Source: Nitrospina sp. (GTDB lineage: Bacteria > Nitrospinota > Nitrospinia > Nitrospinales > VA-1). From it: a stretch of DNA of 64,000 nucleotides. The position numbers were made by a program, and so were the translations under genes. A model generated the notes under the pieces. That model did no database searches and was not told the DNA's origin. It worked only from the letters and a program-made list of their open reading frames with translations. The stretch lies in contig JABHBK010000054.1 in assembly GCA_018673915.1 (NCBI GenBank), positions 88,527-152,526 of the forward strand, written 5' to 3'. Positions 53,101 through 61,164 of the stretch are shown here, in pieces; the stretch's first letter is position 1, and the number at the start of each line of letters is the position of its first letter.

Positions 53101-53363
53101 GCAGGATTACCGGTTACAAAAAAAAGGAACTACTAAATAAAACGTGGGACGAGATAACTCACCCTGACGATTTAAAAAGGGATGTCAAATTCATTGACTC
53201 GCTTATTTCAGGAAAAAGCGACACCTACTCAATAGAAAAGAGATACATCAGGAAAGACGGCTCTATTATTCCCGTTGAAATATTTGTCAGTTGTGTTCGA
53301 CTAGAGAGTGGGGAAATAGAATATTTTATAGCCATGGTTAATGATATTTCCGGCAGAAAATAA
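50199..53363 (+). CDS. CheB-CheR fusion with PAS domains and basic N-terminal tail
   Basis: A 1054-residue chemotaxis-type fusion. Residues 1-66 are a Lys/Ala/Pro/Thr-rich histone-H1-like tail. CheB methylesterase follows (72-260) with Ser in GIGASAGGLEAF, His in VVTHQHPAH and Asp in GTGTDGTLG, so the triad is intact; it lacks a CheB receiver. CheR methyltransferase (270-530) has FFRDPDAF, IFGTDLDPHAIDIA and FISCRNLLIYL. A coiled coil at 712-792 is made of heptad repeats rich in NEELQST. PAS at about 795-915 and a second PAS at 945-1054 (CRITGYKKKELLNKTWDEITHPDD in part) follow. No kinase domain follows, unlike many relatives. Target receptors unknown. Confidence 0.9.
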   Translation: MATKKKRLKKTASKVKKTPAKASRPIKKKTVKKAPSTKKTKAKKITPPKSEKLKTKKRSTSLLRRGFSDKSFPIVGIGASAGGLEAFEDFFAHIDPDTGMAFVVVTHQHPAHTSVLPELLRKCTSMDVIQVTDQIKVKQNCVYLNPPGKNVAIFNGTFHISDSTEPRGLSLPIDFFFRSLAQDQKDKAICIILSGTGTDGTLGLRAVKGESGMAMVQDESSAKFTGMPGSALTTGLVDYTLPSSKMPARLIKYVKGPFLSSSAPAVKLEPSLGDVMQKIFLQLRNRTGHDFSGYKSNTTRRRIERRMNVHHINNPKNYLKYLQENPQEADVLFKELLIGVTAFFRDPDAFKIIKDKIIPSILKSRLKTSSLRLWVPGCASGEEVYSLAILFEECQNKYSTKCNIQIFGTDLDPHAIDIARMGLYPDGIAADISQNRLKTYFDKEDSNYRIRKSIREMVIFAPQNVIKDPPFTKLDFISCRNLLIYLEPHLQKKVLALFHYSLKPEGQLFLGNSESLGSSTHLFKPVNKKWKIYSRKPIQPGLLGVGYTDVFTSPLVDGVYQDTSARNKADKQIAITDVQTLMERHLLSHFAPASVVVDERGGVFYIHGKTGAYLEPAAGKPSHNILTMAREGLKIELATALRKAHSQTKPVSIKDILIKNNGGSTIVNLTIQKIIEPEQLQGLFLIIFEPSTSSVLPTSKKAKASVLDLKQKTSRTEEKLKTELQYTKESLQSTIEELETTNEELKSTNEELQSTNEELQSSNEEIETSKEEMQSLNEELQTTNAELQAKIDDYSMANDDMKNLLNSTNIATIFLDNDLNVKRFTTEAQKIINLISSDVGRPISDIVSKLDYHNLSEDCSQVLKTLVFKEMEIKSKEDTWYQLRILPYRTAENKIDGLVVTFIDINDLKKSEQKVEYNKDHLEELVQKKTRQSAKSHSRSKSYFEMPLIGSVISDLNKGFIDVNEKMCRITGYKKKELLNKTWDEITHPDDLKRDVKFIDSLISGKSDTYSIEKRYIRKDGSIIPVEIFVSCVRLESGEIEYFIAMVNDISGRK

Positions 53364-53494
53364 TGCCAGCCAAAATTAAAACCTGTACAGCTTGCAACCC
53401 TTCTATATGTTTAGTCATTAAACTTCGGGTGGCATATAAAAGAATGTGTTGTGGTTATGGAAATCCAAAAAGGTTTGAAAAGAGGTAAAAGTTA

Positions 53495-54340
53495 ATGCAA
53501 CAGAAGTCACATTCTCTGCTTACCGTAGAACAGCCCCCTTATATAGGTTCTTTAATAGACGGGTTGCTAAGTGACGGTAATAGACTGGAAGTAATAAGCG
53601 TAAGAACTCCCGAAAAAGCACTGGACTTGATTAAAGCTAACGTCCCTTTTTCGGTCATTTGTACAGAGAATGAATTCAGAGAATCTGAGATTACAGGAAA
53701 ACAATTATTACAAAAATGTCAGCAGATAAATCCTTTGTCATCAAGGATACTTTGCTCAGTGTCGTTCACTAAAGGTCAATTTTTGTCCATGGTGAAAGAC
53801 GATGAAATCCATTCCTATGTAGATAGGTCTGTCGGCACAATCAATGATTCCCTTTTAAGCGCAACTGAAATTAGCATTGAATACCATAAAGTTAATCTAT
53901 TGAGTAATTATCTCGACAATTCAGACTTTAATTCTATTGATTCAGTTGCCGAGAGTTTGGGCCGGCTGGAAAAGATTGAAGGGAAAATTGGATGGAAGCT
54001 GGGGCCTTCACCCCTACTCTCGGCAAGTAGTTTCAAGGATCGAGAAGCAGAGGTGAATCAATTATTATTATCTAACGGTTCTGTTACCCATAGAGCCATA
54101 GTCGCGGCTAAAAAAATTTCAGAGATGGCAAGCAATGCTGGAATTGCCGGCAACAAGGAGAATGAAAGACTCCTACAAGTCCTGAACCATATAAGCCACA
54201 TTAATACTTATTTGCTTGAAGCAAGCCTGAGCTTAGCAAAAAGGACAAACCAAATTAATAAAGGGCTTGAACAAGCTGAAAAAAACCTTCAACAGACCGC
54301 AAAAGTTGATGCATTCTTAAACCAATTTAGAAATGACTAA
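53495..54340 (+). CDS. Receiver-like protein with degenerate phosphorylation site
   Basis: A 281-residue soluble protein with GAGGT ribosome-binding site. Residues 6-130 follow the receiver fold: LLTVEQPPYIGSLIDGLL as strand 1-helix 1, EVISVRTPEKALDLIKAN, SVICTENEFRESEITGKQLL, SSRILCS. The acidic pair is replaced by VEQ, the phospho-acceptor Asp position reads CTENEF, and no clear Thr/Lys pair is seen. It is therefore probably not phosphorylated. Residues 140-281 are helical with a C-terminal coiled coil (INKGLEQAEKNLQQTAKV). Lies 131 nt after the CheB-CheR fusion and may serve the same pathway. Tentative. Confidence 0.6.
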   Translation: MQQKSHSLLTVEQPPYIGSLIDGLLSDGNRLEVISVRTPEKALDLIKANVPFSVICTENEFRESEITGKQLLQKCQQINPLSSRILCSVSFTKGQFLSMVKDDEIHSYVDRSVGTINDSLLSATEISIEYHKVNLLSNYLDNSDFNSIDSVAESLGRLEKIEGKIGWKLGPSPLLSASSFKDREAEVNQLLLSNGSVTHRAIVAAKKISEMASNAGIAGNKENERLLQVLNHISHINTYLLEASLSLAKRTNQINKGLEQAEKNLQQTAKVDAFLNQFRND

Positions 54341-54442
54341 AAATAATCAAAGAATTTTTAATCATGCCCGCCCAAGAAAATCAAAAATTTCTCTTTGTCG
54401 CCAACGCATCCTCATTTCATGCACAATTTTTAACGAGTGCGC

Positions 54443-55027
54443 TTAATTGGGTTGCGCAATTTTAACATTTGGCGATTTCAAGCCAAAGAATGGAACCAGT
54501 GCATTGGGCACGGACAATTTTCGGTAGAGAACATGAAACTCCTCATCAGAAAGTTCCTGTTTTAAAAGTTGCTGAACTTGCTCGGCGGATACAATCTGCT
54601 GTGAAGGTTCATCAAACATGGTAACGCCAACACCCACCCAGTGGGTATGGATAAACTGCTGTTGCACCAGGCTTTCCACCCCCGTGCTGTATTCCATGGA
54701 TTTTCTGATGATATGCTGGGCAATATAAGCCGGAACACACCGCCCTATCGCAATCACCTTTGAGGTCTCGCCCATGGGATACACCCTCAAAGCCACCTTT
54801 GTTGAACCGATCTCGCTAAATTCTTTAAAGACCTGTTTTCTTTGCTTGCGATAGGATTTTGAAATAAAACCTTCAATTTTGATGCGTTTTTTATCCACGG
54901 GCTCACATTTTTTCTCCGCAAACACGGGAGATGTAACCATCAGCCCCAGAATCACCAAAACAGGAACACCTTGCTTCATATAATGCTTCAATAACTGCCT
55001 AAGCCGATCATTTTTTGTATGCATCAT
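54443..55027 (-). CDS. Hypothetical exported protein
   Basis: Not recognised. I start at ATG 55025-55027 (AGGAAA just upstream); the longer frame begins at a TTG without a ribosome-binding site. The 194-residue protein has a signal-peptide-like hydrophobic stretch (GVPVLVILGLMVTSPVFA) ending in a good cleavage site before EKKCEP, though it lies some 20 residues in, so an inner ATG (MKQGVPVLV) may be the true start. The mature part has two cysteines (CEP, GRCVPAY) and amphipathic helices. Possibly periplasmic. Role unknown. Confidence 0.6.
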   Translation of the reverse strand: MMHTKNDRLRQLLKHYMKQGVPVLVILGLMVTSPVFAEKKCEPVDKKRIKIEGFISKSYRKQRKQVFKEFSEIGSTKVALRVYPMGETSKVIAIGRCVPAYIAQHIIRKSMEYSTGVESLVQQQFIHTHWVGVGVTMFDEPSQQIVSAEQVQQLLKQELSDEEFHVLYRKLSVPNALVPFFGLKSPNVKIAQPN

Positions 55028-55099
55028 GAATTTTCCTGTTTCTCCGGTTAAAAACAAATCCTCTGTTATAATATAATAACTGTTTGTTATTTGCTCCGA

Positions 55100-55339
55100 C
55101 TACGGGGTCGTTTGTTTTTTAATGAATTCTTCAGCGCTTTGTTCGCTTGAAAAATAATATTCCTTGCCGTTAATAGTTTTGTGGATCGCTTCAGATTTTG
55201 GGATATACACCCCGTTATTGGGGTCTTTGACCATTTCTGTAGGTTCTTGTTCTGCAGACGAGCCTTTTGAAGGAAAAATTGTACGCGCAAGAATAACGAG
55301 CAGAACAACGACAATTCCTAATAATGCTAAACGGGCCAT
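55100..55339 (-). CDS. Small membrane-anchored YHS-like protein without cysteines
   Basis: A 79-residue protein: N-terminal membrane anchor (residues 3-19, RLALLGIVVVLLVILAR), then a domain DPNNGVYIPKSEAIHKTINGKEYYFSSEQSAEEFIKKQ. This closely follows the YHS/PP0621-type pattern (DPxCGVYxPxxEA...G..YYFCSxxC...F), but every cysteine position is Asn or Ser, so it should not bind metal the usual way. Read just downstream of the rpoH region on the opposite strand and upstream of the exported hypothetical protein (72-nt gap). Confidence 0.7.
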   Translation of the reverse strand: MARLALLGIVVVLLVILARTIFPSKGSSAEQEPTEMVKDPNNGVYIPKSEAIHKTINGKEYYFSSEQSAEEFIKKQTTP

Positions 55340-55440
55340 GTCCCTATTTTAAAGATTCGCCGCGCTAAATACAACCCGACATTAGTCGGTTGGGACAAGT
55401 ATTAATATTATTTAATTGATTAGTTTGGTTTTTCCAAATC

Positions 55441-56373
55441 ATGAATGATGAAACTAAATTTGAGCTAGATCAACCGGATCAGAAAAAATCTCTGGTACCG
55501 GCAGTCCGGGCGAAAGGGTCCCTGGTCCCGCTCGATCCTTTTTCCGCTTATATGCAGGAAGTCCGCAAGTATCCGGCCCTGTCCGAAGAGGAAGAAAAGG
55601 AACTGGCTATTCTTTATAAGGAATCTGGCGATCTGGATGCCGCCTACAAACTGACCACCGCCAACTTGATGCTGGTCATTAAAATTGCCATGACCTTCAA
55701 GCGCGAATGGCAAAACCTGATGGATCTGGTTCAGGAGGGCAATATTGGCCTGATGAAAGCGGTTAAAAACTTTGACCCCTTTCGCGGGGTACGTCTTTCT
55801 GCTTATGCCACCTGGTGGATCAAGTCGTATATCCTGAAACATATTCTCGACAACTGGAGACTGGTGAGGGTAGGCACCACCAATGCACGGCGAAAACTAT
55901 TATTCAACCTGAAGAAGGAAAAAGAAAAATTGGAGCAGGAGGGCTTTGACCCCACTACCAAATTATTGGCAGAACGGTTTGGAGTAGACGAGGGAGAAAT
56001 TATTGATGTCTCTGCCAGCATTGGTGCGATGGATGTTTCCATCGACACCCCGGTACGCCCTGATAGCCCCATGACGCCTGCTCAGACCCTTTCACAGGGC
56101 GGACTCTCTGTCGAAAGAAATGCAGAGCTAAGCCAGTTCCGGCAGATTCTTAAAGAGAATATCGAAAATTTTAAGGATGGATTGAATCCCAACGAAATAG
56201 AAATTCTCACCGAACGCGTTCTTTCCGAGGACCCCTTATCGTTGCAGGAAATTGGCGAACGCAGAGGCGTTACCCGAGAAGCGGTGCGCCAGGCCGAACA
56301 AAGGTTGCTGAAAAAATTTAAAATTTTTATCGAAGAAAACATGCCGGAAGCGGCTGATTATTTTCAAAACTGA
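55441..56373 (+). CDS. rpoH: RpoH-type (sigma-32) RNA polymerase sigma factor
   Basis: A 310-residue group 3 sigma factor. Region 1.2/2 begins YMQEVRKYPALSEEEEKELA. Core-binding and -10 recognition lie in NLMLVIKIAMTF, LMDLVQEGNIGLMKAVKNFDP in part and SAYATWWIKSYILKHILDNWRLVR in part. Region 3 holds LAERFGVDEGEI. Region 4.2 HTH lies near the end (EPLSLQEIGERRGVTREAVRQAEQ, here DPLSLQEIG). The region between 2.4 and 3, TTNARRKLLFNLKKEKEKL, is the RpoH box type. Probably directs the heat-shock response. fumC follows 9 nt later, an uncommon neighbour. Confidence 0.9.
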   Translation: MNDETKFELDQPDQKKSLVPAVRAKGSLVPLDPFSAYMQEVRKYPALSEEEEKELAILYKESGDLDAAYKLTTANLMLVIKIAMTFKREWQNLMDLVQEGNIGLMKAVKNFDPFRGVRLSAYATWWIKSYILKHILDNWRLVRVGTTNARRKLLFNLKKEKEKLEQEGFDPTTKLLAERFGVDEGEIIDVSASIGAMDVSIDTPVRPDSPMTPAQTLSQGGLSVERNAELSQFRQILKENIENFKDGLNPNEIEILTERVLSEDPLSLQEIGERRGVTREAVRQAEQRLLKKFKIFIEENMPEAADYFQN

Positions 56374-56382
56374 GGAGGAGAT

Positions 56383-57774
56383 ATGAGTACCCGGACAGAA
56401 ACTGACAGCATGGGAGAAATCGATGTCCCGGCCAGTAGTTATTATGGAGCCCAAACTGCACGATCATTGATCCACTTCAACATCGGCACCGAAACCATGC
56501 CACGCGAAATCATCCGAGGCATGGGCATTTTGAAAAAGGCTTCCGCTATCGTCAATTGTGAGTTAGGTCTTATGCCTGAAAACATCAAAGACCTGATCTG
56601 CCAAGCCGCTGATGAAGTGATCGAAGGAAAACTGGATGAGCATTTTCCACTTAGGGTTTGGCAAACGGGTAGCGGAACTCAGTCCAACATGAACAGCAAC
56701 GAGGTGATCGCTAATCGGGCTATTGAAATTGCCGGTGGGGTCATCGGTTCCAAGGACCCGGTGCATCCCAACGACCATGTTAATATGGGCCAGTCTTCTA
56801 ATGACACATTCCCCACTGCCATGCATATTGCCGCTGTGGAGCGCATTCGGGATACGCTCATTCCCACTATAACGACCCTGGCAAAATCGTTCAGGAAAAA
56901 ATCTGATGATTTTAAAGACATCATAAAAATCGGAAGAACTCATTTGATGGATGCCACTCCGCTTACCCTGGGCCAGGAGTTTAGCGGATATACCACGCAA
57001 CTGGAATACGCTCTTGACCGCATAGATGGTTGTATGCCCCGAATGTATCAAATCGCACTGGGCGGAACAGCTGTGGGAACGGGCCTTAACTCACATAAGG
57101 ATTTCGCCATTAAAGTTGCCCGACAAATTGCCGACCTTACAGGGTGCCCCTTTGTTACTGCTCCGAACAAGTTTGAATCTCTCGCCGCACACGATGTTAT
57201 TGTTGAAGCCAGCGGGGTTTTAAAAACTATTGCTTGTTCGCTCATGAAGATTGCCAACGATATTCGCTGGCTCGGGTCCGGTCCTCGATGTGGAGTTGGG
57301 GAAATCGTTTTACCTGCTAACGAACCGGGAAGCTCCATCATGCCAGGCAAGGTCAACCCCACTCAGTCAGAAGCGATGACCATGGTTGCCGCACAGGTGA
57401 TCGGTAATGACACCGCCATAAACGTGGGTGGGTGCTCAGGTAATTTTGAGCTCAACGTTTTCAAGCCGGTGATGATTTATAATCTTCTTCAATCCATTCG
57501 CCTGCTTGCTGATTCCTGCCGGTCTTTCAATGACCATTGTGTGGTCGGTATAGAGCCCAACAAAGCACAGATCGAAAAACATCTTAATGGCTCACTCATG
57601 TTGGTCACGGCACTCAATCCGCATATCGGCTACGACAACGCCGCTAAAGTAGCCAAAAAGGCCTACCAGGAAAACAGCACCCTGAAGGAAGCGGCGGCGG
57701 CTTTGAATTTGCTCACGCCCGAGGAGTTTGATGAAAAAGTTCGCCCAGAAAAAATGATAGGCCCGAAGGGATGA
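56383..57774 (+). CDS. fumC: class II fumarate hydratase
   Basis: Iron-independent fumarase of the TCA cycle. 463 residues, standard length. Family blocks: [20 protein letters not shown] in part, the [18 protein letters not shown] region, [21 protein letters not shown] in part, the catalytic-loop signature [16 protein letters not shown] (lyase signature, Ser of the mobile loop), and [11 protein letters not shown]. The T-S-N-M-N and N-E-V segments distinguish fumarases from aspartases. ATG after a strong ribosome-binding site (gaggagat). Likely co-transcribed with rpoH. Confidence 0.97.
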   Translation: MSTRTETDSMGEIDVPASSYYGAQTARSLIHFNIGTETMPREIIRGMGILKKASAIVNCELGLMPENIKDLICQAADEVIEGKLDEHFPLRVWQTGSGTQSNMNSNEVIANRAIEIAGGVIGSKDPVHPNDHVNMGQSSNDTFPTAMHIAAVERIRDTLIPTITTLAKSFRKKSDDFKDIIKIGRTHLMDATPLTLGQEFSGYTTQLEYALDRIDGCMPRMYQIALGGTAVGTGLNSHKDFAIKVARQIADLTGCPFVTAPNKFESLAAHDVIVEASGVLKTIACSLMKIANDIRWLGSGPRCGVGEIVLPANEPGSSIMPGKVNPTQSEAMTMVAAQVIGNDTAINVGGCSGNFELNVFKPVMIYNLLQSIRLLADSCRSFNDHCVVGIEPNKAQIEKHLNGSLMLVTALNPHIGYDNAAKVAKKAYQENSTLKEAAAALNLLTPEEFDEKVRPEKMIGPKG

Positions 57775-57831
57775 GGGTCACGCTACATGGGCTCTTTTAT
57801 ATGCTTAGCCTAAAGCAGGGGTAAGAAAATA

Positions 57832-57915
57832 ATGTTTCAAAATTGGCAAACTTTTATAGGGATTGTAGTCGTGCTGGCTATTTTACTTCCGATCATTTTA
57901 AAAAAGTTGTATTGA
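57832..57915 (+). CDS. Possible 27-residue single-span membrane peptide
   Basis: A tiny frame after fumC: ATG at 57832 with AGGGG ten bases upstream, then MFQNWQTFIGIVVVLAILLP in part and a basic end with KK. The pattern of aromatic head, one hydrophobic span and basic tail fits small stress-type membrane proteins. No homologue recognised; translation not proven. Confidence 0.4.
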   Translation: MFQNWQTFIGIVVVLAILLPIILKKLY

Positions 57916-57936
57916 CTTCTTTGTCTGGGAGAGATT

Positions 57937-58305
57937 TCATAACACCGAGCTTGAGCTTCCCAAGCTACTACAATTCGCAACTCCAAGAAGCACCCCGTTA
58001 AGGTTGGTCACCGCAATGCATTCCACATCGTGCTCCGACATGAGTTCCAACGCTCTGGACTTGGGTTCGTTGCCCTTTATCGTTACAAAAGGCCCCATAT
58101 ATTCCCGGATCGTAGCACCAGACATATCCTGCGATTTGTAACTCTCCAATAATTGATCCGCCGATACAATGCCAACCATATCCCCTTCATGCTGAACAAA
58201 GGCATGATCACAATCATTGATGATGAGATATTCGATGGTGTCAAAAATGGAAGTATTTGAATCCAGTGTCGGTGTGGGTGAAGCAAACTTTTCTATTGCC
58301 ATCAT
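57937..58305 (-). CDS. CBS-pair domain protein
   Basis: A 122-residue protein consisting of one CBS pair. Start at ATG 58303-58305, with GAGG eight bases upstream; a TTG five codons earlier is less likely. CBS1: TSIFDTIEYLIINDCDHAFVQ and MVGIVSADQLL; CBS2: VTIKGNEPKSRALELMSEHDVECIAVTN in part, and VLLGVANCSSLG. CBS pairs bind adenosine nucleotides and regulate partner proteins; no partner domain is fused here. Convergent with fumC, divergent from the cyclic-nucleotide protein. Confidence 0.85.
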   Translation of the reverse strand: MMAIEKFASPTPTLDSNTSIFDTIEYLIINDCDHAFVQHEGDMVGIVSADQLLESYKSQDMSGATIREYMGPFVTIKGNEPKSRALELMSEHDVECIAVTNLNGVLLGVANCSSLGSSSSVL

Positions 58306-58550
58306 GACTTGGCCTCGCAAAAGTTTTGAGCGTCCGCAGAATTTTCTCTCTCAACCTTTACAAAATAAGGAATTTTACAGCTTTCCGCAATCCCACAAAC
58401 GCGGTAGACAAAAACACCTCAAATCTATTGAAAAGCCGTTATCTAAAGGACATACCGGCCCAATTTCAACTGTCCTAGTTTTGTTACAATACAGTTACGA
58501 AACCAAATAAAGCCATTTAATCCTTGCATTTATAAGATTGAAGTAATAGC

Positions 58551-58578
58551 TTTACAGTAACGCATAAAATATTTTAAT
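58551..58578 (+). promoter_or_regulatory. Sigma70-type promoter for the cyclic-nucleotide-binding gene
   Basis: TTTACA (58551-58556), 16-nt spacer, TTTAAT (58573-58578), only 20 nt before the ATG at 58599, so the leader would be about 12-15 nt. Confidence 0.45.
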
Positions 58579-58598
58579 CCATTGGGTGTTAATAATTT

Positions 58599-59459
58599 AT
58601 GGATATCAGCAAGGATTTAGAAGCCTTGAAAAAAACCTCCTTCTCCAATTTTTTTGAAGAATTGGAACTGGAACGCATTTTTAACGCTGGAAAACAAATT
58701 TTCCTGAAAAAGGGCCAGGTTCTATTTTCTGAAGGCTCTTTTCAAGAAACCATGTACATCATTCTTGCTGGAAAAGTTGAGATTTATAAAAAGCATAAAC
58801 AAATCGCGGTTCGGGGAACTGGGGATTTTTTAGGTGAAATGGCGTTGGTGGAATCCAAACCCCGTTCAGCCAGTGTCCGGGCACTTGCTAATACTGAAGT
58901 GCTGGAAATAGAAAAAGATACATTCTTTAAATATTTTGCTTCGAACCCAAAAGTGGTGTGGGAAATTTTAAAAGCCGTCTCAGCCAGAAACCGGGATGAT
59001 CTCGAAATCATTGAAGGCGGCTATCAGGAAATCAGAAACAGCCGTGAAAAATACCGCAAGGTCATCGACTCGGTATCCGACCTAATCATTCAGACCGACC
59101 CTGACGGAAAAATTAATTTTGCCAATAAAGCAGTTAGCTTTATAGGATTTGATGTGTTTGACCTGATTGGTCGTGACTTTAATGAATTTTACGATGGAGA
59201 TCTCAGCAGTTCCAGCAGGGCCCATATATTGACCAGGCGGGTTGGCCCCAGAACGACATCTGACCTGGAGGTTTCTTTTAAAGTAAACGAACAGTCCACC
59301 CTCTACGATTTTTGCAACAGCATGAGCTTTATGTTGACTGCTACAGGAATGTGGAGCGTGCCCCATGAGATGGTTATGAAAAAAGGAACCAATAAGGAAT
59401 TTCAAGGTACCTTATTGGTTGCCCGAAAAGAGAAAAATGGTGGCTACCGGATGGTTTAA
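58599..59459 (+). CDS. Cyclic-nucleotide-binding domain plus PAS domain protein
   Basis: A 286-residue soluble sensor. Residues 22-135 are a cNMP-binding beta-roll: LKKGQVLFSEGSFQETMYIILAGKVEIYK in part, then GTGDFLGEMALVESKPRSASVRA in part, with the phosphate-binding-cassette features G-E-M-A and R-S-A. Residues 150-270 form a PAS domain (VIDSVSDLIIQTDPDGKINFANKA in part). No helix-turn-helix, kinase or cyclase domain follows, so it is not a CRP-type transcription factor. It probably relays a signal through protein contacts. Ligand and partner unknown. Confidence 0.85.
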   Translation: MDISKDLEALKKTSFSNFFEELELERIFNAGKQIFLKKGQVLFSEGSFQETMYIILAGKVEIYKKHKQIAVRGTGDFLGEMALVESKPRSASVRALANTEVLEIEKDTFFKYFASNPKVVWEILKAVSARNRDDLEIIEGGYQEIRNSREKYRKVIDSVSDLIIQTDPDGKINFANKAVSFIGFDVFDLIGRDFNEFYDGDLSSSSRAHILTRRVGPRTTSDLEVSFKVNEQSTLYDFCNSMSFMLTATGMWSVPHEMVMKKGTNKEFQGTLLVARKEKNGGYRMV

Positions 59460-59527
59460 AACCCTCGCTATTTTTCTGTTCCCCCCATGGTTTAAACTCC
59501 TCTTTATTTACCGAATTTACTCAATCA

Positions 59528-60007
59528 TCAAATAGTAGTATCGAAGTTTAAGAGAGAGGCTTCAGGAGTCTCACCGGTACTGGTCAGAATTTCCTGAACT
59601 CTAGATTCAATCAAGGCATCCAGATTTGTGCTCGATTGCAGGAGTGAAGATAAATCGGTTTGTTGGCTTGCCTGGCCACTCAAAAATTCAGTGATGCTAT
59701 TACTGGAAATTCCCGATTGCTCGAAAATATTTTTCAGTTGATCAAAAAGTTCTTCCTGCCCTTCTGAGGACTTTGCTCGAAACGCAATCAATTCCGTAGC
59801 CGATAATTCTCCGCTTTGGTCCGTGTCGATGGAGTCAAAATTTGCTAGCAGGTCTTTACCACTCCCGGTCTCATCTAATTTCTTTTGAATTTCACTGGGG
59901 TCCAGTCCACCCGAGCGATTGCCATCCTCTTTTTGAACCTGCTGGAAAGCTTTTTGGGTAAAACTGTTAAGAATGGTTGAACCGAGTCCTCCACTGTCTC
60001 CAATCAT
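59528..60007 (-). CDS. EF-hand calcium-binding protein
   Basis: A 159-residue acidic protein. Start at ATG 60005-60007, with GGAGG seven bases upstream; the longer GTG frame would put that ribosome-binding site inside the gene. Two canonical 12-residue EF loops: DGNRSGGLDPSE near residue 30, and DTDQSGELSATE near residue 60, with D/N/S/E at coordinating positions 1, 3, 5, 9 and 12. The C-terminal half is Ser/Gln/Leu-rich and disordered-looking. No signal peptide. It lies 140 nt downstream of nadA in the same direction. Confidence 0.82.
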   Translation of the reverse strand: MIGDSGGLGSTILNSFTQKAFQQVQKEDGNRSGGLDPSEIQKKLDETGSGKDLLANFDSIDTDQSGELSATELIAFRAKSSEGQEELFDQLKNIFEQSGISSNSITEFLSGQASQQTDLSSLLQSSTNLDALIESRVQEILTSTGETPEASLLNFDTTI

Positions 60008-60146
60008 TGGATCATCCTCCACCGAAAAGATGTTTAAATCGGGCTATACCATGCCCTGTATAATCTTATCGGCGGCTTAAAAAAATGACTTAAGCCTTTA
60101 TTTGACATGCGTTATAGACATCAGAAAAACAAGGGGTTTTCGAGTT

Positions 60147-61160
60147 TTAATTGGCGTAGCGGAACATCTGATTGACGCAATGAAGGGCCCGTTTTTGAGT
60201 TTCCGGGTCGATTTCAATGATGCTAGGTGGATTGGGGTTTTCCAGGACGCCTAATATATCTTCCAGAGAATTGGATTTCATATATTTGCAAAGGGTGCAG
60301 CTTCCGGCAAATGTTTTTTCAGGAAATTCGGATTGCAGAACACCGGTTAACCCACACTCGGTGAGCAAAAAGAATGCGTCTTTCTCCGACTCACGCACAT
60401 GGTCAAGCATTTGACTGGTGCTTCCTACATAATCGGCCTTACCCACCACTGAAGAACTGCACTCGGGATGAACAAGAATTTCTACGTCTGCAAAATTTTT
60501 GCGCACCTGATCTATGCTTTCGGGCTGGTACTCCTCGTGAACATAACAAGTGCCATCCCAGAGCTGGATATCTTTATTCACACCCCGAGATTTAAGATGG
60601 GAGATAACATTTTCACCCATGAGCCGGTCGGGCAGGAAATAAATCTTGTCGTTGGGAATTTTTTCAATAATGCCATAAACATTCGAGGAGGTGACACATA
60701 CATCGCACTGGGCTTTCACCTCTGCGGTCGTGTTGATATAGCAGACGAAGGTATGATCAGGAAATTTTTTGCGAAGTTGGATTACATCGCCCGCTGTTAT
60801 TCCATCGGCCAGAGAACAACCGCCATTGGGGTTGGGATCCAGCACCATTTTCCCGGGATTAAGAATTTTAGCGGTTTCTGCCATAAAGCGAACTGCTGAA
60901 AAAACGATGACATCGGCATCGGACTCCTTCGCTTTTTTTGACAGCCCATAAGAATCGCCGGTGTAATCGGCAACGCTATAATAAATTTGCGGCGCGACAT
61001 AATTGTGAACCAGAATGATGGCATTCTTTTCGCGCTTGAGATCTTCAATCCTTTGTATGGTGGGGAGCAACAATTCACAATTCTCGCGGGTAAACCGGCA
61101 AACGGGATTACCCACCTGAATATCCTTAAGTTTTTCGTAGAGTTGTTCTGCGGTAACCAT
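60147..61160 (-). CDS. nadA: quinolinate synthase
   Basis: [4Fe-4S] enzyme that condenses iminoaspartate with DHAP to quinolinate in de novo NAD synthesis. 337 residues. Visible family blocks: ILVHNYVAPQIYYSVADYTGDSYGLSKKA in part, VIVFSAVRFMAETAKIL in part, PNPNGGCSLADGI, CDVCVTSSNVYGI, VHPECSSSV, and GSCTLCKYMKSNSLEDIL in part. The conserved cysteines that hold the cluster (in GGCSLADG, DVCVTSSN and TLCKYMK contexts) are present. It is the last gene of the UBact-prcB-pafA/dop-hinT-nadA string, 4 nt after hinT. nadB and nadC are not in the window. Confidence 0.95.
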   Translation of the reverse strand: MVTAEQLYEKLKDIQVGNPVCRFTRENCELLLPTIQRIEDLKREKNAIILVHNYVAPQIYYSVADYTGDSYGLSKKAKESDADVIVFSAVRFMAETAKILNPGKMVLDPNPNGGCSLADGITAGDVIQLRKKFPDHTFVCYINTTAEVKAQCDVCVTSSNVYGIIEKIPNDKIYFLPDRLMGENVISHLKSRGVNKDIQLWDGTCYVHEEYQPESIDQVRKNFADVEILVHPECSSSVVGKADYVGSTSQMLDHVRESEKDAFFLLTECGLTGVLQSEFPEKTFAGSCTLCKYMKSNSLEDILGVLENPNPPSIIEIDPETQKRALHCVNQMFRYAN

Positions 61161-61164
61161 ATTT

